Below are positions 17,721-26,503 of a stretch of 64,000 bases of DNA, piece by piece. Below the pieces are notes generated by a model that worked only from the letters and a program-made list of their open reading frames with translations, was not told the origin of the DNA and searched no databases. Source of the stretch: Methanoregulaceae archaeon (GTDB taxonomy: Bacteria > Armatimonadota > Fimbriimonadia > Fimbriimonadales > Fimbriimonadaceae); contig JADZEW010000008.1 in assembly GCA_020850325.1 (NCBI GenBank), positions 372,001 through 436,000 of the forward strand, in the 5' to 3' direction. Position 1 is the stretch's first letter; every line of letters begins with the position of its first letter. Both the position numbers and the translations under genes were made by a program.

Positions 17721-20700
17721 CTACAAGCGACTCTCGGCCAGCGCGGGCTGCACCCGCGTGGGGATGAGCATTGACACGCCCGGCTCGGTCATCGTGACGC
17801 CAAGCCAAATCGGCGCCGACTCGATCGTTGTCGGATTGTGGGTGATCACGATGAACTGCATTTCCTTGGCGTACTCGTGAAGCAACTCCACGAATCGCTC
17901 GACGTTGCGCCCATCGAGCGGCGCGTCGACCTCGTCGAGTACGACGAGCGGCGACGGTTTCACCCGGAGAAGCGCGAACAGAAAAGCGGTGGCGCAGAGC
18001 GACCGCTCGCCGCCCGAAAGCAGCGCGAGCGATTGCCGCTTCTTGCCCGGTAGGGTGACTTCGATTTCCAGCCCGCTTTCGAGCACGTTGTCGGGATCGG
18101 TAAGCGAGATCGCGCCTTCGCCGCCGCCAAAGAGCTTCGTGAATAGCTCGGCAAAGGCCTCCTGCACCTTGGTGAAGGTGTCCAAGAACTTGTCGCGAGT
18201 CAGCCGGTCGAGCTCGCGGATCGAGTTGCGGATCTCCTCCATCCCGGTCTCGACATCCTGAAGCTGCTCGGAGAGCTCGACCGAGCGCGCGGTCAGCCGC
18301 TCATAGGCTTCGACGGCTCCGAGATTCACCTCGCCCATCGCTTTGAGTTCTCGGCGAAGCCTCGAGACCAGCGTGGAAGCGTCGGCGGGAACGTCGATCT
18401 GGTCAGCTTGGGCGAGCGCGTCGGCTTCGCTGAGTCCGTACTCCTCCAATAGTCGTTCGAGGGCGGCGGTGCGGCGGGCGTCGGCCCGGGCGCGGACAAG
18501 CTCGGTTTGGTGCTGAGCGTCGGTGAGTCCGGCAGCGTTCTGCCGAGCTTTCTTCGCTTCGTCGAGCTTCGCGAGTTGGGTTTCGGTCAGGGCGGTTCGC
18601 CTTAACTCAGCCGCCGAGAGTTCCTTCTCAAGCTGTTCGCGCAACGACTCGGCGGTCGTGTGCTCGCGCTGTGCTTGGGCGATTTCGACTTCGGTGCGGT
18701 GCATCTCCGGCCCGAGATTGCCCAGTTTCTTCTCCCGAAGGTGCGCCTGCTCGGAGGCGGCTTGATGCCGCCGGATCGCCATCTCCACCCGAAGCTGAGC
18801 CTGCTGGACCCTCTCTTCGGCTTCGCGAAGACGGCTCTCGGTGGTTGAGGCGTCGGCTTGACGTGCCGCCAGTTGCCGGATCAGTTCATCGCGCTGGCCC
18901 TCGAGCATGGCGAGATCATCGACCGCGACCTCCTCCAGGTTGCGTTGGGAAAGCGAAGCCAGTTCGGCTTCGAGCTTGGCCTTGGCGCGGAGGGTCGAGG
19001 CGTGCTCTTCGCGCACCGACTGCAGCCACTCGCGGGCATCTTGCGCTTCCTCCTCGATCTGTTTGCGCTGAGCGACGAGTTCCGCGAGTCGCGCTTGAAG
19101 CTGGCCTCGTTGGAGCATCCGATCGCGTATCTGCTTGTCGTGGCGGGCGAGGTCCCGCTCGATAACCGCTAGACGGTCGGTAATTTCCGCCAGATCGGCT
19201 CGGCGCTGAACAAGACCGTAGCCCGCCTTGGCCGACTGACCCCCCGTGACTGCGCCCGCGCTGTGCACGACCTCGCCATCGAGGGTGACCATCCGGGACC
19301 ACCCGCTGGTCTTGGCAAGACGCAATGCATCGTCCAGAGTCTCGACAATCAGCACTCGGCCGAGCAACGACTCGATCACCGGCCGGTAGGCGGCTCGAAC
19401 CTCGACCTTCTCACTCGCCCGCCCGACCACTCCACGCTCATGCAGCAACCGCTTGAGTTCGGGAGAAACCTCTGGCGGCCGCATGAGCGGAATCGGTTGA
19501 AAGGTGGCGCGGCCCAGTCGATGCTCCTTGAGCAAATCGATCGCCCGCTTAGCCGCCTCCGCGTCGGGCACGATCAGATCATTCGACGATGCGCCAAGCC
19601 CGGTTTCGATCGCGAGCGCCATGTCGCGTTCCACTGTGATCGCTTCACCCACGGGTTCGTAGCAGTCGGGAAGCAGCCCTTGCTTGACCGCCTCCAAGAC
19701 CGCGCGCGCGCCCTGGTTCAGTCCTTCATGGGTCTCGATCGTCATTTCGAGACCCTGGCGACGGCCTTCCAACGTGCTTTGCTCGGCGAGGAGCGTTCGT
19801 CGGCGTTGCTCGTGGTTGCGGTCTGCCTCGTCAATACTGGTCAGCTCAGTAGATGCGGCGTCGGCTTCCTTCTGCACTTGGGCGATCTGCTCGGCGAAGG
19901 TCTGATAACCCGCCTCCGCTTCGTGCAGTCCTTTGTCGAGGTCGGGGAAGGTGTTGTCGATCCCCTTGAGTTCGCGGCGCACCATCTTCGCGCGCTCTTC
20001 GGCGTGGGCGCGCTCGGCCTCGGCCTTCAGTCGGCGGGAGTGGGTCTCACGCGCGGCCTCAAGCTGCTTCTCGGCGGCGGCGAGCTGGTCGGCCAGCTGT
20101 TTCGCCTTCTCGTCGGCCCCGGCACTCTCTTCTCGTATCCGCGCAAAGTTGGCTTCTTCCTTGGCCGATTCTTCGCGAACCTGCTGCAGCTCAGTAGTGG
20201 CTTCGTTGATGCGGGTTTGGAACGAACCGGACTCCTGCCCGAGGTTCGACTCCAGGTCCTTCAGCGCCTGAAGCTTCTGCTCGCCCAATCTCACCGCGCC
20301 TGCGGCGCGTTCGGCGGCCATCAGCGTATGCTGATGGCGCTGGCGCAGCGACTCGGTCTCGTGGTGGAGCTTTCGCAGGTCCTCGCCGGCTTGGCTTGCC
20401 GCTGCATCGGCAGCATCGGCGAGGGCGGACTCTTTCTCGATCAGCGACTCCGCGTCCTGAAGTCGGGTGCGTGCGTCCTCAAGCTCGCGGACGCTGCGGG
20501 CGATCTCTTGGATCAGCAGCCCGCTTTCAACTTCGCGCAGGCTGCCCAGGACGCTCTTATAGCGGATGGCGACTTCGGCTTCTTCCTTCAGAGGCTCGCG
20601 CTGAGTCTCGATCTCGCTGAGGATGTCGGTAACCCGCTGAAGGTGGGTGGTGGCCTGCGTGAGTCGTCGCAGAGACTCCAGCTTTCGCGTGCGGTAGCGC

Positions 20701-21203
20701 ATGACCCCGGCGGCTTCGTCCACCCACGCACGGCGGTCGTCGGCGGAGGCGGCCAGCGCTTGGTCGATGTCCTTCTGCCCGACGATGGCGTAGCCCGCGC
20801 GGCCCAGGCCCGAGTCGGCGAGGAGTTCTAAGATGTCGCGCAGTCGGCAGGGCTGGCGGTTGATGGCGTATTCGCTCTCGCCTGCCCGGTTCAGGCGGCG
20901 GGTCACGCTCACCTCAGGGCTGCCGATGGGCAGGGCACCATCTTCGTTGTCGAAGATGAGGGTGACCTCGGCAAAGCCTACTCCCTTGCGGTTGGAGCTC
21001 CCCGAAAAGATCACGTCTTGCGACGTCGCTGCGCGGAGTTGTCGAGCGCTGCCTTCGCCAAGGCCCCACAGGATCGCATCGACGAGATTCGACTTTCCGC
21101 AGCCATTCGGTCCGACCACAGCAACGAAACCGCCCTCGAGATCGAACTCGGTGCGGTCGGCAAAGGTCTTGAACCCAAAGATGCGGACGTGTTTGAGGCG
21201 CAT
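17721..21203 (-). CDS. smc: chromosome partition protein SMC
   Basis: 1160-residue condensin ATPase that extrudes and organises chromosome loops together with ScpA/ScpB. Walker A is GPNGCGKSN (residues 31-39). Two long coiled coils (about 170-490 and 660-1000) flank a hinge (about 500-655, LGASSNDLIVPDAEAAKRAI, GEVVHSAGAVTGG). The ABC signature LSGGERS lies near 1062-1068 and Walker B VVLDEVDAP near 1087-1095, followed by a switch histidine in ITHNP. scpA, scpB and ftsY are not adjacent. parB, which loads SMC near the origin in many bacteria, lies about 15 kb away. Confidence 0.97.
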   Translation of the reverse strand: MRLKHVRIFGFKTFADRTEFDLEGGFVAVVGPNGCGKSNLVDAILWGLGEGSARQLRAATSQDVIFSGSSNRKGVGFAEVTLIFDNEDGALPIGSPEVSVTRRLNRAGESEYAINRQPCRLRDILELLADSGLGRAGYAIVGQKDIDQALAASADDRRAWVDEAAGVMRYRTRKLESLRRLTQATTHLQRVTDILSEIETQREPLKEEAEVAIRYKSVLGSLREVESGLLIQEIARSVRELEDARTRLQDAESLIEKESALADAADAAASQAGEDLRKLHHETESLRQRHQHTLMAAERAAGAVRLGEQKLQALKDLESNLGQESGSFQTRINEATTELQQVREESAKEEANFARIREESAGADEKAKQLADQLAAAEKQLEAARETHSRRLKAEAERAHAEERAKMVRRELKGIDNTFPDLDKGLHEAEAGYQTFAEQIAQVQKEADAASTELTSIDEADRNHEQRRRTLLAEQSTLEGRRQGLEMTIETHEGLNQGARAVLEAVKQGLLPDCYEPVGEAITVERDMALAIETGLGASSNDLIVPDAEAAKRAIDLLKEHRLGRATFQPIPLMRPPEVSPELKRLLHERGVVGRASEKVEVRAAYRPVIESLLGRVLIVETLDDALRLAKTSGWSRMVTLDGEVVHSAGAVTGGQSAKAGYGLVQRRADLAEITDRLAVIERDLARHDKQIRDRMLQRGQLQARLAELVAQRKQIEEEAQDAREWLQSVREEHASTLRAKAKLEAELASLSQRNLEEVAVDDLAMLEGQRDELIRQLAARQADASTTESRLREAEERVQQAQLRVEMAIRRHQAASEQAHLREKKLGNLGPEMHRTEVEIAQAQREHTTAESLREQLEKELSAAELRRTALTETQLAKLDEAKKARQNAAGLTDAQHQTELVRARADARRTAALERLLEEYGLSEADALAQADQIDVPADASTLVSRLRRELKAMGEVNLGAVEAYERLTARSVELSEQLQDVETGMEEIRNSIRELDRLTRDKFLDTFTKVQEAFAELFTKLFGGGEGAISLTDPDNVLESGLEIEVTLPGKKRQSLALLSGGERSLCATAFLFALLRVKPSPLVVLDEVDAPLDGRNVERFVELLHEYAKEMQFIVITHNPTTIESAPIWLGVTMTEPGVSMLIPTRVQPALAESRL

Positions 21204-21217
21204 GGCCTAGGGTGGGA

Positions 21218-21856
21218 TTATGACCCGTTCGGGCCGGTCGGGCGCGGCAGATCGAACGTCTCCAATGCGCCGACATCGAGGTAACCCGCGCCGCCCAGGC
21301 GGCTGAGAACCTCGTAAGGCGCGGCGACCAGCCGATCTTCCGGCCAGTAGGCCTCGGCCACGTGCACGTGCACCACTTCGCCGATGATGTAGACCGCCGA
21401 GCCAGCGCCGTCGCCGTGCTCGACCACCTGGAAGAGCCGACACTCGAACTGGAAAGGCGACTCGGCCACCCGAGGTGGCGCGACCAAGCTGCTCGGAACC
21501 GGAGTCAAGCCCGCGCCTTCCCATTCGCTGACCTCCGCCGGGTAGGCGTAGCTGGTGGAGTTCATTCCGTGCGCCATGTCGCGGATGACCGTGTTCACCA
21601 CAAACTCGCTGGTCGCTTCGATGTTGCGGAGTGTGTCCTTCTTGCGGCCTCCTCCGCCTCGATTCACGCTCAGGGCCAGGCTGGCCGGATTGGCCCCACC
21701 CGGCATGAAAAAGCTAAAGGGCGCGAGGTTGGCGATACCGTCGGGGTCCAGGGTGCTCACGAACGCGATGGGACGGGGTTGAATCGCGAAGGTGAGGATG
21801 TCGTAGAGCTGGCTCGAAGTGAGGTCAGACGCTCCGAAGCTGACAAAGCCGCTCAT
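21218..21856 (-). CDS. flavin reductase-like (FMN-binding split-barrel) protein
   Basis: 212 residues of the flavin_reductase-like family: QPRPIAFVSTLDPDGIANLAPFSFF-type opening (residues 26-50, the FMN phosphate region), EFVVNTVIRDMAHGMNSTSYAY and YIIGEVVHVHVAEAYW. Such proteins reduce FMN with NAD(P)H or bind FMN in oxidoreductase systems; the partner is unknown. TAGACT ends 8 nt before ATG with no Shine-Dalgarno. It is followed by smc after 14 nt, which may be read through from this promoter. Confidence 0.85.
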   Translation of the reverse strand: MSGFVSFGASDLTSSQLYDILTFAIQPRPIAFVSTLDPDGIANLAPFSFFMPGGANPASLALSVNRGGGGRKKDTLRNIEATSEFVVNTVIRDMAHGMNSTSYAYPAEVSEWEGAGLTPVPSSLVAPPRVAESPFQFECRLFQVVEHGDGAGSAVYIIGEVVHVHVAEAYWPEDRLVAAPYEVLSRLGGAGYLDVGALETFDLPRPTGPNGS

Positions 21857-21937
21857 CGCCTTCGAGTCTACCGGTTCGTGGTGCCGTTCCCGAAGCGCAT
21901 CAAGACTGTGCTGGCATTCAATCTAGCCTCAATAGGC

Positions 21938-22219
21938 TCAGCTCGGATCGTCACGCAGGATGCCGAGGTCAGCCAGCCCCCAGCCAACCAAGAGGATGCC
22001 ACCCATGCTGAGCAACCAAAAGGGCCATGATCCGCGCCGACCGTTCCTGTAAGTCGCTTCGTAGGCCGCGTGAAGCGCCCCGGAACCGGGCAAGGAGAAG
22101 TGGAGCGCGAAGATCCAGTAGACGAGCGTAGCCAAGCAAAGAAACCCGAGCAGCACCTTGAACTTCGCCACCGTCGATTGCCGAGCTGTCAAACGCTTGA
22201 CCGAGTCGGGGCCGGGCAT
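21938..22219 (-). CDS. small membrane protein, unrecognised
   Basis: 93 residues from ATG 22219 with two predicted membrane helices (KVLLGFLCLATLVYWIFAL near 21-39 and WPFWLLSMGGILLVGWGLA near 65-83) and a basic segment between them. A longer frame extends upstream but overlaps the preceding gene and lacks protein-like sequence there. It begins 5 nt after the upstream membrane protein's stop and is likely co-translated with it. Confidence 0.6.
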   Translation of the reverse strand: MPGPDSVKRLTARQSTVAKFKVLLGFLCLATLVYWIFALHFSLPGSGALHAAYEATYRNGRRGSWPFWLLSMGGILLVGWGLADLGILRDDPS

Positions 22220-22224
22220 GGTGA

Positions 22225-22752
22225 TCAGGACTCTCTGCGAAGGTGGGGCGAAGTATCGGTCGTGCCGATCGTCGGCGTGAATCCGACCAGCCAGTCCCCT
22301 TGGACGATGGCCATGCCGCGCATACCCTCGCCGGCCTGAGCCCACACTTCTTGGCGCGCTTTGAGTTCGGCCCGTTTGCCCGAGCCGGTCAAGATCTGGA
22401 GGTACAGCTTGGTCTGCGGGTCCTCGAAGTCGATGTCCATGTCCGAGAACACCGTTTCGCCGATCGCATTCGTGGCGAACCGAGCTTGGATGAGCGTATC
22501 CGGCCACTCGGTGACGCTCGCTAGCGATGGGTCGGCATTCTCCACTTGCAGGCCGGTGTACACCGAGTAGCCCACCAGCCCGAGACCGGCGACCACGGCG
22601 AGCCCACCGAGGCCCATAAGCGACATCAGCGCCGCACTCCGCGTGATGAACCCGAAGAAGAACCCCACCGCGCCGACGACAAATCCGCCCGCGGCCAGCC
22701 AGCCGCCGTAGACGATGAGATCGCTCAGCTTCTCGTGGTCTTTGTTCTGCAT
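22225..22752 (-). CDS. membrane protein of unknown function
   Basis: 175 residues from ATG 22752. Residues about 14-65 hold two hydrophobic helices (YGGWLAAGGFVVGAVGFFFGF and MSLMGLGGLAVVAGLGLVGY). The remainder is a soluble domain (ARFATNAIGETVFSDMDIDF, LYLQILTGSGKRAELKARQE) that may face the periplasm. No family recognised. Upstream, TTGACC (-35), an 18-nt spacer and CATACT (-10) end 6 nt before ATG, so the transcript should start at the start codon. Confidence 0.65.
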   Translation of the reverse strand: MQNKDHEKLSDLIVYGGWLAAGGFVVGAVGFFFGFITRSAALMSLMGLGGLAVVAGLGLVGYSVYTGLQVENADPSLASVTEWPDTLIQARFATNAIGETVFSDMDIDFEDPQTKLYLQILTGSGKRAELKARQEVWAQAGEGMRGMAIVQGDWLVGFTPTIGTTDTSPHLRRES

Positions 22753-22813
22753 CCCTTCAGTATGGGGAACCTCTAGGCCACGGGTCAACTTTATTGGGTA
22801 GAAGGATGGCTCG

Positions 22814-23602
22814 ATGATGGGGAGGGTGTGTTTGCTGGTAGCGATGGTCTTGGGGGTTTGCGCCAGTGCGCACGCCAAGCCCGAGTTTTGGAACGCTTAT
22901 CGAGAGCACTTCAAGCTCGAAAACCACTTCCCGAACTACAAAGCTGGGTGTCTGAACTGCCACGCCGGGGTGCCGAAGCGCAATGCGTTCGGGCGAAAGG
23001 TCGAAGCGGCGATGATTGGACGCGCCCAGTTGACCGCCGAGGTTTTAGCTCCCCTTGAAAAGGAAGACACCGACGGCGACGGCTGGCCGAACGCCGAGGA
23101 GATCCGCGCTGGCTTCCTCCCCGCTGATCCGCGCAGCCACCCCGAGGGGACTCCGCCGGGGCCGGTGAACCCGATCGAGGTCGAGGAGGCCGCGATCGAG
23201 ACGGTTTCCATCCCGAACCACCGGTTCCATCCCTTGGTCATCCACTTTCCGATCGCGCTGTTCCTGTTCGGAGCGTTTCTGGATGTGCTGGGCTACCGGA
23301 GGGGGGACGACGGTTTGCGGCGGTTGGCGCTGTGGAACCTCGGCTTTGGCGCGGCGGTTTCGGTGGTGGCGGTGATCACCGGCTTGCTCGCGCTGTTTGC
23401 CCTCGGATGGGAGCTACAGGGGGCGGTGCTAGCGCATCTTGCGTTCGGGCTGACGGCCTCGGCGTCGATGCTGGCAACCTTCTTTGTGCGCCGAAAAGGC
23501 GACCCGCCGACGAAGCCCGGCTACTGGATGTTGCTGGCCTTCGCTAGTTTAGCGACGATCGTTGCTGGACACTTGGGTTCATCGCTAGTGTTTGGCAGTT
23601 AG
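22814..23602 (+). CDS. exported cytochrome c-like motif fused to DUF2231-type membrane domain
   Basis: 262 residues. A signal peptide (to about residue 22, CASAHAKP) is followed by a single heme-binding CLNCH motif and an acidic [16 protein letters not shown] calcium-loop-like segment. Then come four predicted membrane helices starting [17 protein letters not shown], the hallmark of DUF2231 proteins, in which the histidines may bind heme. This suggests membrane-associated electron transfer; donor and acceptor are unknown. Two consecutive ATGs make the start ambiguous by one codon. Confidence 0.75.
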   Translation: MMGRVCLLVAMVLGVCASAHAKPEFWNAYREHFKLENHFPNYKAGCLNCHAGVPKRNAFGRKVEAAMIGRAQLTAEVLAPLEKEDTDGDGWPNAEEIRAGFLPADPRSHPEGTPPGPVNPIEVEEAAIETVSIPNHRFHPLVIHFPIALFLFGAFLDVLGYRRGDDGLRRLALWNLGFGAAVSVVAVITGLLALFALGWELQGAVLAHLAFGLTASASMLATFFVRRKGDPPTKPGYWMLLAFASLATIVAGHLGSSLVFGS

Positions 23603-23712
23603 CTTGGGTATACTCCACCGAGCTCTCAAACGAGGGAGCCAACAACTTTGCCACGGGTCCCGTGTCGCCTAGAGCGACCTACCGGCCCGATCACGGCGGG
23701 GAACGAATACAC
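23603..23712 (+). promoter_or_regulatory. promoter and structured leader of the ribosomal-protein operon
   Basis: A TATACT -10 box (23609-23614, weak -35 TAGTGT at 17 nt) begins a leader of about 90 nt before rpsN. It contains CACGGGTCCCGTG (23652-23664) and an immediately adjacent hairpin GTCGC-CTAGA-GCGAC (23664-23678). The rpsN Shine-Dalgarno is weak (GGGGA, 10 nt from ATG). The hairpins may be an autogenous ribosomal-protein binding site; which protein is unknown. Confidence 0.5.
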
Positions 23713-23898
23713 ATGGCCAAGCAATGTCTGATTGAAAAACAGAAGAAGAAGCCGAAGTTCAAGGCGCGCGCCTACAATCGCTGCAGCCTTTGCGGCCGCT
23801 CTCGCGGTTACTTCCGGTTCTTCGGTATCTGCCGAATCTGCCTTCGCGAGAAGGCGCACCGTGGCGAGCTGCCCGGTGTGGTGAAGTCGAGCTGGTAA
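23713..23898 (+). CDS. rpsN: 30S ribosomal protein S14, zinc type
   Basis: 61-residue type Z S14 with a complete zinc ribbon: CSLC (Cys24, Cys27) and CRIC (Cys40, Cys43), ending GVVKSSW as usual. It is the first gene of this cluster; the usual preceding genes rplN, rplX and rplE are absent, and an unrelated cytochrome-like gene lies upstream instead. Confidence 0.97.
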   Translation: MAKQCLIEKQKKKPKFKARAYNRCSLCGRSRGYFRFFGICRICLREKAHRGELPGVVKSSW

Positions 23899-23917
23899 GG
23901 CTCAGGAGGTCTACTCA

Positions 23918-24313
23918 ATGCACAGCGATCCAATCGCGGACCTTTTGACGCGCATCCGCAACGGCGCCCACGCCAAGCAGACGCACATCACGGTTCCGCA
24001 CAGCAAAATCAAAATCGAAATCTTGAAGATTCTGGAGGCCGAAGGCTACGTTAAGAGCCACGAGGTCACCACCGAATCCCGCTTCCCGATGATCAAGGTC
24101 GAGTTGGGCTATGATGCCCGGCGCCGCCCGGTCATCAAGATGATCAAGCGCGTTTCCAAGCCCGGTCTCCGGGTCTACAAGGGCGCGGGCGATCTGAAGC
24201 CGATCCGTTCGGGCCTGGCAACCCGGATCGTCTCGACCAGCCAGGGACTGATGACCGATCGCGAAGCTCGACGCAAGCAGATCGGCGGCGAAGTCCTTTG
24301 TGAGGTTTGGTAA
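23918..24313 (+). CDS. rpsH: 30S ribosomal protein S8
   Basis: 131 residues with family landmarks DPIADLLTRIRNG at the N-terminus and STSQGLMTDREAR with GGEVLCEVW at the C-terminus. A strong AGGAGG lies 8 nt before ATG. S8 binds helix 21 of 16S rRNA and in some bacteria represses its own operon. The stop overlaps the rplF start (TAATG). Confidence 0.98.
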   Translation: MHSDPIADLLTRIRNGAHAKQTHITVPHSKIKIEILKILEAEGYVKSHEVTTESRFPMIKVELGYDARRRPVIKMIKRVSKPGLRVYKGAGDLKPIRSGLATRIVSTSQGLMTDREARRKQIGGEVLCEVW

Positions 24314-24876
24314 TGTCGCGAATTGGAAAACTCCCCATTCCTGTTCCTGGCGGCGTCACCATTTTGGTGGACGCGATGAACAAGGTCACCGTCAAGGGGC
24401 CGAAGGGCCAGCTCGACTGCCCGATCGCCCGTGAGCTCACGGTAAAGCAAGAAGAAGGCACGCTCTACGTGGAGCGGCCGGACAACCTTCGCCGAGCGCG
24501 CAGCCAACACGGCCTCGCTCGAACGTTGCTGAACAACTGCGTTGTCGGAGTGACGACCGGCCACAGCAAGACGCTCGAGATCGTCGGCGTCGGTTACCGC
24601 GCCCAGCTCGATGGCAAGGCGCTCATCCTGAACATGGGCTATTCGCACCCGGTTCGGGTTGAAGAAGTGCCGGGCATCACGTTCGAGTTGGTGCAAGAAG
24701 AGAAGTCTCGTGCGCAGCAGATTCGGGTTTCCGGCATCGATAAGGTGCTGGTCGGCCAGATCGCGGCGGACATTCGCAAGGTGCGAAAGCCGGAACCCTA
24801 CAAGGGTAAGGGCATCCGCTACCAGGGCGAAGTGATCAAGTTGAAGGCCGGTAAGCGAGCGGCCGCCAAGAAGTAG
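24313..24876 (+). CDS. rplF: 50S ribosomal protein L6
   Basis: 187 residues starting MSRIGKLPIPVPGGV, with the C-terminal signature GQIAADIRKVRKPEPYKGKGI split across the usual positions. ATG 24313 shares its A with the rpsH stop; an upstream TTG (24307) is ignored. It is part of the tightly coupled r-protein operon. Confidence 0.98.
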   Translation: MSRIGKLPIPVPGGVTILVDAMNKVTVKGPKGQLDCPIARELTVKQEEGTLYVERPDNLRRARSQHGLARTLLNNCVVGVTTGHSKTLEIVGVGYRAQLDGKALILNMGYSHPVRVEEVPGITFELVQEEKSRAQQIRVSGIDKVLVGQIAADIRKVRKPEPYKGKGIRYQGEVIKLKAGKRAAAKK

Positions 24877-24888
24877 GAGTAGGCAACA

Positions 24889-25242
24889 ATGGCAAAACGA
24901 TCAAGAGCCGATTTGCGGGTCGCACGCCACGGGCGTCTGCGAAAGCGCTTGGATGGCACGACCGAACGACCGCGTCTCGCGGTGTTCCGCAGCCTCAAGC
25001 ACATTTCCGCACAGATTATCGATGATTCGACGGGGGTCACCCTCGTCGCCGCCAGCAGCCATGAGAAAGGGCTGAAGGCCACCGGCAACGCCGAGGGCGC
25101 GAAGCTCATCGGTTCCGAACTGGCCAAACGAGCGAAGGAGAAGGGCATCAGGGCCGTCGTCTTCGATCGCGGTGGTTTCCAGTATCACGGCCGCGTGGCA
25201 AGCCTCGCCGAAGGTGCCCGCGAGGCAGGGTTGGAGTTCTAA
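24889..25242 (+). CDS. rplR: 50S ribosomal protein L18
   Basis: 117 residues; [20 protein letters not shown] and the C-terminal [20 protein letters not shown] are typical L18 blocks. It binds 5S rRNA. AGGAG lies about 9 nt before ATG. It is followed by rpsE after 1 nt. Confidence 0.98.
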   Translation: MAKRSRADLRVARHGRLRKRLDGTTERPRLAVFRSLKHISAQIIDDSTGVTLVAASSHEKGLKATGNAEGAKLIGSELAKRAKEKGIRAVVFDRGGFQYHGRVASLAEGAREAGLEF

Positions 25243-25243
25243 C

Positions 25244-25810
25244 ATGAAAATGCGATTGAGCGGGAAACGAGAATCCCGCAATACCGAAGGGCCCCAGCTC
25301 GACGTCCGGGTTATCCGCACCAACAAGGTGTTTAAGACCCACAAGGGCGGCAAGACGGCCTCGTGGTCCATTCTCGTCGTGGTCGGCGACAACAAGGGCA
25401 GTGTCGGAGTTGGCCTCGGCAAGGCGCGGGGTATCCCCGATGCCATCCGCAAGGCTGAAGAAGCCGCCCGTAAGGCGATGTTCAAGGTCCCGATGATCGG
25501 CGACACCATCCCGCACGAGGTCAACGCGGTCGCGGGTTCGTCGCGGGTCGTTCTTCGACCTGCTTCGCCCGGTACCGGCGTCAAGGCCGGCGGTGCCGTC
25601 CGCATGTGCCTCGAAGCGGCTGGCATCCACAACGTGCTGGCCAAGAGTCTCGGCAGCCGCAACGCCATCAACATGGCGTACGCGACGATCGAGGCCTTCC
25701 GCGAGTTGATCTCGCCGGAAGATCGCGCTAAGCAGCGGGGCATGGACGCCGACGAGTTGGTGCCGTGGCTTGCCAAGGCGCGTAAGGAGGAAGCGGATGC
25801 TGCGCATTAA
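25244..25810 (+). CDS. rpsE: 30S ribosomal protein S5
   Basis: 188 residues from ATG 25244, with the S5 double-stranded-RNA-binding N-domain (VFKTHKGGKTASWSILVVVG) and C-domain (RNAINMAYATIEAFREL). It acts in translational fidelity. An in-frame extension upstream overlaps rplR and is discounted. Its last 14 bases overlap rpmD. Confidence 0.98.
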   Translation: MKMRLSGKRESRNTEGPQLDVRVIRTNKVFKTHKGGKTASWSILVVVGDNKGSVGVGLGKARGIPDAIRKAEEAARKAMFKVPMIGDTIPHEVNAVAGSSRVVLRPASPGTGVKAGGAVRMCLEAAGIHNVLAKSLGSRNAINMAYATIEAFRELISPEDRAKQRGMDADELVPWLAKARKEEADAAH

Positions 25811-26057
25811 GCTTGTGAAGAGCATCATCGGGCAGACGGGCCAGAATCGCAAGATTGTGGCGGCGCTCGGCCTGCGTAAGATGCATCAGACCGTGGAGCA
25901 CCAGGACACGCCGACGATCCGCGGCATGGTGCACAAGGTGAAGCACATGCTGGTCGTCGAAGCGGTCGCCCCGGTGGCTGCTGAAAAGCCCGCAGAGAAG
26001 CCGAAGCGGACGAAGAAGACGGAGAGCGCTGAGCCCTCCGAGGAAACCAAGGAGTAA
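25797..26057 (+). CDS. rpmD: 50S ribosomal protein L30 with charged C-terminal extension
   Basis: Residues 1-58 are L30 ([38 protein letters not shown]). L30 normally ends near residue 60; this one continues to 86 residues with a low-complexity Ala/Pro/Lys/Glu tail ([16 protein letters not shown]). AAGGAGG precedes ATG. It overlaps rpsE by 14 nt and its stop overlaps the rplO start (TAATG). Confidence 0.95.
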   Translation: MLRIKLVKSIIGQTGQNRKIVAALGLRKMHQTVEHQDTPTIRGMVHKVKHMLVVEAVAPVAAEKPAEKPKRTKKTESAEPSEETKE

Positions 26058-26503
26058 TGGACGTGAACTTGCACGAACTGAAACCGGCGGAAGGCAGCGT
26101 CAAGCGACGCCGTCGTGTTGGCCGCGGCATCGGCTCCGGAATGGGCAAGACCGCAACTCGCGGTACGAAGGGTCAAAAGGCTCGACGTCAGATTCCGGCG
26201 CACTTCGAAGGCGGTCAGACGCCGATCCATCGCCGTCTTCCCGTAAAGAAGGGCTTCCGCAACATCAATCACAAGGAGTTTGCGATCGTCAATCTGGATG
26301 ACCTGGAAAGACTGTTCGAGGCAGGCGCGGAGATTAATCCCGAAGTGCTCATTGCCAAGGGCATCATTCCTGGTATCCGCGACGGCGTCAAGATTCTCGC
26401 CTTCGGGACTTTGAACAAGAAGCTCAAGGTCTCGGCCCACAAGTTCAGCAAGGCTGCCCAGGCGGCCATTGAGAAGGTTGGAGGCGAGGTAACCGTTCTG
26501 TGA
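26057..26503 (+). CDS. rplO: 50S ribosomal protein L15
   Basis: 148 residues; [16 protein letters not shown] at the start, the RNA-binding [20 protein letters not shown] stretch (Gly/Lys/Arg-rich) and [12 protein letters not shown] are diagnostic. The stop overlaps the secY GTG start (GTGA), so SecY synthesis is coupled. Confidence 0.98.
   Translation: MDVNLHELKPAEGSVKRRRRVGRGIGSGMGKTATRGTKGQKARRQIPAHFEGGQTPIHRRLPVKKGFRNINHKEFAIVNLDDLERLFEAGAEINPEVLIAKGIIPGIRDGVKILAFGTLNKKLKVSAHKFSKAAQAAIEKVGGEVTVL

Noticed and set aside
19263-20831. Long plus-strand frame opposite smc
   Set aside because: Mirror of the SMC coiled-coil codons, rich in Leu/Gln/Gly, without motifs or start signals.
23652-23678. 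Known S8/L5-type translational operator in the rpsN leader
   Set aside because: Two hairpins are present but do not show the S8 rRNA-like internal loop; kept only as an unassigned leader structure.
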